DNA of 64,000 bases from JBPRGG01 sp051418075 (lineage in GTDB: Bacteria; Bacteroidota; Bacteroidia; Cytophagales; Cyclobacteriaceae). The stretch is from positions 62,001 to 126,000 of the forward strand of contig JBPRGG010000052.1 in the NCBI GenBank assembly GCA_051418075.1, written 5' to 3'. The notes under the pieces are model-generated. The model did no database searches. It was not told where the DNA came from and worked only from the letters and a program-made list of their open reading frames with translations. Made by a program: the position numbers and the translations under genes. Positions 61,058 through 64,000 of the stretch are shown here, in pieces (within the stretch, counting starts at the first letter, position 1; the number at the start of each line of letters is the position of its first letter).

Positions 61058-61381
61058 TTAAAAACTATTGTTTTTCAGGAATATCCCGTAATCGCCACCG
61101 TCTAATTGATTTCCATTGATGATATTCAGGATCATGGTTTTATCTTCCTTGATTATCTTGATCTTATCAGGCATTTGCTCATACTGAAACGTTTGCGTGA
61201 CCGGCATCACAGAAGTGGTTAAGGTGACTTCATCTTCTTTAAAGTGCATCATGGCATAATAGCCCACATCACAGGTATATAAGCCACGAATCTGGGAAGA
61301 AGGTTCATTTTTTTCAGGTGAACAACAGGTGATAAATAATATACCGGTGAATAATCCGATATTTAACAATAGTGTTTTCAT
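61058..61381 (-). CDS. Hypothetical small lipoprotein
   Basis: Protein of 107 residues. The lipoprotein signal LFTGILFITCCSPE has two adjacent cysteines (19 and 20) of which one would be lipidated. The mature part is a small beta domain (DVGYYAMMHFKEDEVTLTTS, DKTMILNIINGNQLDGGDYG). I recognise no family. It is separated from the upstream minus-strand gene by a terminator and converges on the galactosidase gene. Confidence 0.7.
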   Translation of the reverse strand: MKTLLLNIGLFTGILFITCCSPEKNEPSSQIRGLYTCDVGYYAMMHFKEDEVTLTTSVMPVTQTFQYEQMPDKIKIIKEDKTMILNIINGNQLDGGDYGIFLKNNSF

Positions 61382-61416
61382 AGCTTTTAGTAGTTGAACA
61401 TGTAATTATACTAGTT

Positions 61417-61455
61417 TAAAAAAAAATATCCGGGTCTCTTTCGATAAACCCGGAT
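61417..61455 (-). terminator. Terminator of the minus-strand gene ending at 61488
   Basis: ATCCGGGT (61428-61435) pairs with ACCCGGAT (61448-61455); read on the minus strand it is followed by a U-run (A-run at 61418-61426). Confidence 0.85.
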
Positions 61456-61487
61456 CACAATTCGATTAACTATGGAATAGTTTGGAC

Positions 61488-61850
61488 CTATAGATATTCC
61501 AGGTTTTTGTACCTCTGATAGCCTTTTTGGGTCAGGTCTTTTAATTCATTTACCATGTTTTGATTGGTTTCTTTAAAGTGGAAAATGCTATTATCATCCA
61601 TATTCTGTTTTAGGTCAGAAGAAACATCATTTAAAAGTTCAGGAAATAGTTCGGCTGGTTTAAATTTATAATTTACCTCATCATCCTTTAGGAAAATTTT
61701 GCCAAACATGATAGGTTCCTGTGATTTTGGATGTAAACCTCCATCCAGGTAAAACTCTTCCGGAGTATCTTTCTTAATGGTCATTTCTTTGGTGTAGGAA
61801 TTAAGTATCCCTTTCAATTCTTCAAATGTATGGCTTAATTGCGTATTCAT
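61488..61850 (-). CDS. Hypothetical cytoplasmic protein
   Basis: Not recognised. Soluble, acidic protein of 120 residues with no signal peptide. It has an N-terminal helix (LSHTFEELKGILNSYTKEM), a short strand region (EEFYLDGGLHPKSQEPIMFG) and a C-terminal helical part rich in Asp, Asn and Lys (LLNDVSSDLKQNMDDNSIFH). It has its own terminator downstream and 412 bases of non-coding DNA upstream. Possibly a small accessory or stress protein; no function is proposed. Confidence 0.65.
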   Translation of the reverse strand: MNTQLSHTFEELKGILNSYTKEMTIKKDTPEEFYLDGGLHPKSQEPIMFGKIFLKDDEVNYKFKPAELFPELLNDVSSDLKQNMDDNSIFHFKETNQNMVNELKDLTQKGYQRYKNLEYL

Positions 61851-62262
61851 ATTTATTTTGTTTTAAGTTGTACATTCCTTTATAAATTAAAAAAGGTACC
61901 CCCATGGATTGTTTATAAAATGACTGTCTAAGGTTGTGAAATTTAAAATTTTACCAGAATAAAAAGCTAATATTTTTCAATATGTATTAATAAATGGTCA
62001 AATTGCCGGCGATTTTTTAAGGCATTTGCTGTCAAAGGCATTGGCAAAAGATTGTTTAGCACCAATAAAATTTTTATATTTATCAGATATGGTGCTCATA
62101 ACTTCTGATTATTGTTTAAATTTTTGATCATTATGCTATTTTTTGAAAATTTAATACTTCCATTACATGGTCCCTAAAATGAATCTGCTGGATAACATGT
62201 AATTATATTTCATCGGATTTTCTTTTCAAATGTATTTCCGGAATAGCTAAAATTATAAATTT
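61851..62262. other. 412-base AT-rich spacer between divergent genes
   Basis: No ORF of note and no RNA gene recognised. It should contain the divergent promoters of the hypothetical gene (minus) and glpK (plus), but no clear TAnnTTTG box at good spacing was found. Confidence 0.55.
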
Positions 62263-63759
62263 ATGGACAATTACATTCTTTCTCTTGATCAAGGTACTAC
62301 CAGTTCCAGAGCCATTGTATTCGATAAACAGGGAGAAATCATTTCAGTCAAGCAAAAGGAATTTGAACAAATATTTCCCCAACCAGGATGGGTAGAGCAT
62401 AACCCCCGGGAAATATGGTCATCTCAGGCAGAAGTGGCTTTGCAGGCCCTGAAAAGTGTTGGCATCAGCGAAAAAAATATATCGGCCATAGGCATTACAA
62501 ACCAGAGAGAAACCGCCGTGGTTTGGGATAGAGAAACAGGACAACCTGTTTACAATGCCATAGTATGGCAGGACAGACGTACTTCCCGCTATTGTGACCA
62601 GTTGAAGGAGCAGGGGCATGCTGAAATGATCAAAAAGAAAACTGGTTTAGTAATTGATGCCTATTTTGCCGGAACTAAAGTAAAATGGATATTGGATCAT
62701 GTAGACGGAGCCAGGCAAAAAGCTAAACAGGGAAAACTTGCCTTTGGCACCATTGATTCATGGCTGATCTGGCAGCTTACCAAGGGAGATAAACATATTA
62801 CGGATGTTTCAAATGCTTCCCGGACTTTATTGTTTAATATTCATACCTTAGATTGGGATCAAGAGCTACTGGATCTGCTGGATATTCCGGCCAGCATGTT
62901 GCCCCGGGTAACGGCCTCCAGTGGCAACCTGGCTGCTACCAGTTCATCGATATTTGGTACGGCCATCATCATAGGAGGAATTGCCGGCGATCAGCAGGCA
63001 GCATTATTTGGTCAGCAATGTACCAGGCCCGGACTGGCTAAAAGCACCTATGGTACAGGAAGTTTTACCCTGATCAATACAGGCCCAAAAGCCAGGGTGT
63101 CAAAAAATAACCTTATCACAACCATTGCCTGGCAGATCGGTGATAAAGTAAATTATGCCCTGGAAGGTTCGATATTCATTGCTGGTGCAGTTGTACAATG
63201 GCTCAGAGACCAATTGGGGATCATAAAATCTTCCCGGGAGGTGGAAGCATTAGCTTCTTCAGTAAAAGATAATGGCGGGGTATACTTTGTGCCTGCTTTT
63301 ACCGGATTAGGTGCACCTTATTGGGATCAATATGCCCGGGGAACCATCATAGGTATGACCCGGGGCACTAATAAAGGTCACCTGGCCAGGGCAGCCCTGG
63401 AAGGTATTGCTTTCCAAACCATGGATGTACTAGCGGCCATGCAATCAGATGCGGAGCTTCCTCTATCAGAGCTTAGGGTGGATGGGGGTGCAGCTGCCAA
63501 TAACCTTTTAATGCAGTTTCAGGCAGATATTCTGGGAACACCGGTAGTACGACCTAAACAGATAGAAACCACTGCTTTGGGAGCAGCCTATTTAGCCGGA
63601 TTGGCGGTAGGTTACTGGAATAATATTCAGGAATTACAGGAACAGTGGACTACTGATAAGATCTTCAGCCCAGACATACCAGACACAGAGGCAGTAAAAT
63701 TAGCCCGAAAATGGCATGTTGCCCTGGATAGGTCCAGGAACTGGATCAATGAGGATTAA
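62263..63759 (+). CDS. glpK: Glycerol kinase
   Basis: Phosphorylates glycerol to sn-glycerol 3-phosphate in the cytoplasm (FGGY family, 498 residues, normal length). Motifs are YILSLDQGTTSSRAIVFDKQ (ATP phosphate loop), FPQPGWVEHNPREIW, ITNQRETAVVWDRETG, WQDRRTSRYCD (glycerol contact), FGTIDSWLIWQLT, GIAGDQQAALFGQ, STYGTGSFTLINTG and the FGGY C-terminal signature LPLSELRVDGGAAANNLLMQ. glpD begins 38 bases later, so kinase and dehydrogenase form an operon; a glpF facilitator may follow outside the window. Confidence 0.97.
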   Translation: MDNYILSLDQGTTSSRAIVFDKQGEIISVKQKEFEQIFPQPGWVEHNPREIWSSQAEVALQALKSVGISEKNISAIGITNQRETAVVWDRETGQPVYNAIVWQDRRTSRYCDQLKEQGHAEMIKKKTGLVIDAYFAGTKVKWILDHVDGARQKAKQGKLAFGTIDSWLIWQLTKGDKHITDVSNASRTLLFNIHTLDWDQELLDLLDIPASMLPRVTASSGNLAATSSSIFGTAIIIGGIAGDQQAALFGQQCTRPGLAKSTYGTGSFTLINTGPKARVSKNNLITTIAWQIGDKVNYALEGSIFIAGAVVQWLRDQLGIIKSSREVEALASSVKDNGGVYFVPAFTGLGAPYWDQYARGTIIGMTRGTNKGHLARAALEGIAFQTMDVLAAMQSDAELPLSELRVDGGAAANNLLMQFQADILGTPVVRPKQIETTALGAAYLAGLAVGYWNNIQELQEQWTTDKIFSPDIPDTEAVKLARKWHVALDRSRNWINED

Positions 63760-63797
63760 TAAGCATTTTTTTATATACTTAATCATAAAACATAATT

Positions 63798-64000
63798 ATG
63801 AAAAGAGAATTGCTGATCAAAAAACTTAAAGAAAATAACCAGCCCTGGGATATTGTGGTAATAGGCGGAGGCGCTACCGGTTTGGGAGCTGCATTGGAAG
63901 CCAGTACCAGGAATTACCGCACCCTGCTCCTGGAAATGTCTGATTTTGCCAAAGGTACATCCAGCCGGTCTACCAAATTAGTACATGGGGGAGTTAGATA
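63798..64000 (+). CDS. glpD: Glycerol-3-phosphate dehydrogenase (3' truncated by window)
   Basis: FAD enzyme that oxidises glycerol 3-phosphate to dihydroxyacetone phosphate at the inner membrane, feeding electrons to quinones. Only the first 67 residues are visible. They include the FAD Rossmann motif DIVVIGGGATGLGAALEA and the GlpD-specific GTSSRSTKLVHGGVRY, which distinguishes it from GpsA. The ATG at 63798 is the first in-frame start. It is directly downstream of glpK, giving the pathway glycerol to glycerol phosphate to dihydroxyacetone phosphate. Confidence 0.93.
   Translation, partial: MKRELLIKKLKENNQPWDIVVIGGGATGLGAALEASTRNYRTLLLEMSDFAKGTSSRSTKLVHGGVR

Noticed and set aside
1..64000. 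CRISPR arrays, rRNA, tRNA genes, intact IS elements
   Set aside because: No regularly spaced direct repeats, no transposase motifs and no cloverleaf sequences with CCA-end or T-loop patterns were found in any spacer.

Overview
The window is chromosomal DNA of a member of the Bacteroidota, most likely Cytophagales (Cyclobacteriaceae/Fulvivirga/Marivirga-like). The evidence is a SusC/SusD pair, a DUF6089 gene beside nadK, uppS and bamA, paired OmpH/Skp genes, the rpsU-xerC-hpf group, AT-rich DNA, and TAnnTTTG-type promoter boxes in place of E. coli -10 boxes. No rRNA, tRNA, CRISPR array, intact insertion sequence or prophage was seen. Both ends cut genes: a SusC gene on the left and glpD on the right.

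Layout. 1-12.3 kb (+): a nutrient-uptake cassette with a SusC receptor (5' cut), a SusD lipoprotein, two very large paralogous FG-GAP/ASPIC-UnbV lipoproteins and a vanadium-haloperoxidase/PAP2 lipoprotein. 12.3-14 kb (-): two unrecognised exported proteins with a possible gene remnant between them. 14-15.2 kb (+): a ChrA-type chromate transporter. 15.2-25.2 kb (-): envelope and housekeeping genes, namely an S66 carboxypeptidase, two OmpH/Skp chaperones, BamA, UppS, DUF6089, NAD kinase, a CBS protein, an alpha/beta hydrolase, CvpA and a YqeY-like protein. 25.3-29.5 kb: pdxJ, a second hydrolase, DUF2905, a tetrapyrrole-methylase-fold methyltransferase and metK. 29.6-36.9 kb (-): hpf, a Xer-type recombinase, rpsU, polA and a large macroglobulin-like/TonB-plug chimera. 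37-47 kb (+): argD-argC-argJ and gltB-gltD, a nitrogen and arginine block. 47-51 kb: a PfkB sugar kinase, a long intergenic region with a possible small RNA, a thioredoxin-like protein, a DUF89 protein and an orphan PII protein. 51.8-57 kb: anaerobic hemN behind an FNR-like palindrome, an ArsR regulator overlapping a YjjG-type phosphatase, and pruA. 57-64 kb: a secreted GH2 beta-galactosidase with a LamG insert, two small unknown proteins, and glpK-glpD.

How the genes work together. BamA and the two periplasmic chaperones form an outer-membrane assembly unit, with UppS supplying the lipid carrier for the wall. GltBD, PruA, ArgDCJ and the PII protein all centre on glutamate. GlpK-GlpD channels glycerol into glycolysis. 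The most intriguing unit is the left-hand SusCD/double FG-GAP/haloperoxidase cassette, whose substrate and chemistry cannot be read from sequence. Other leads are the candidate sRNA near 48.2-48.35 kb, the GC-richer repeat-like island near 27.9 kb and the FNR-like site before hemN.
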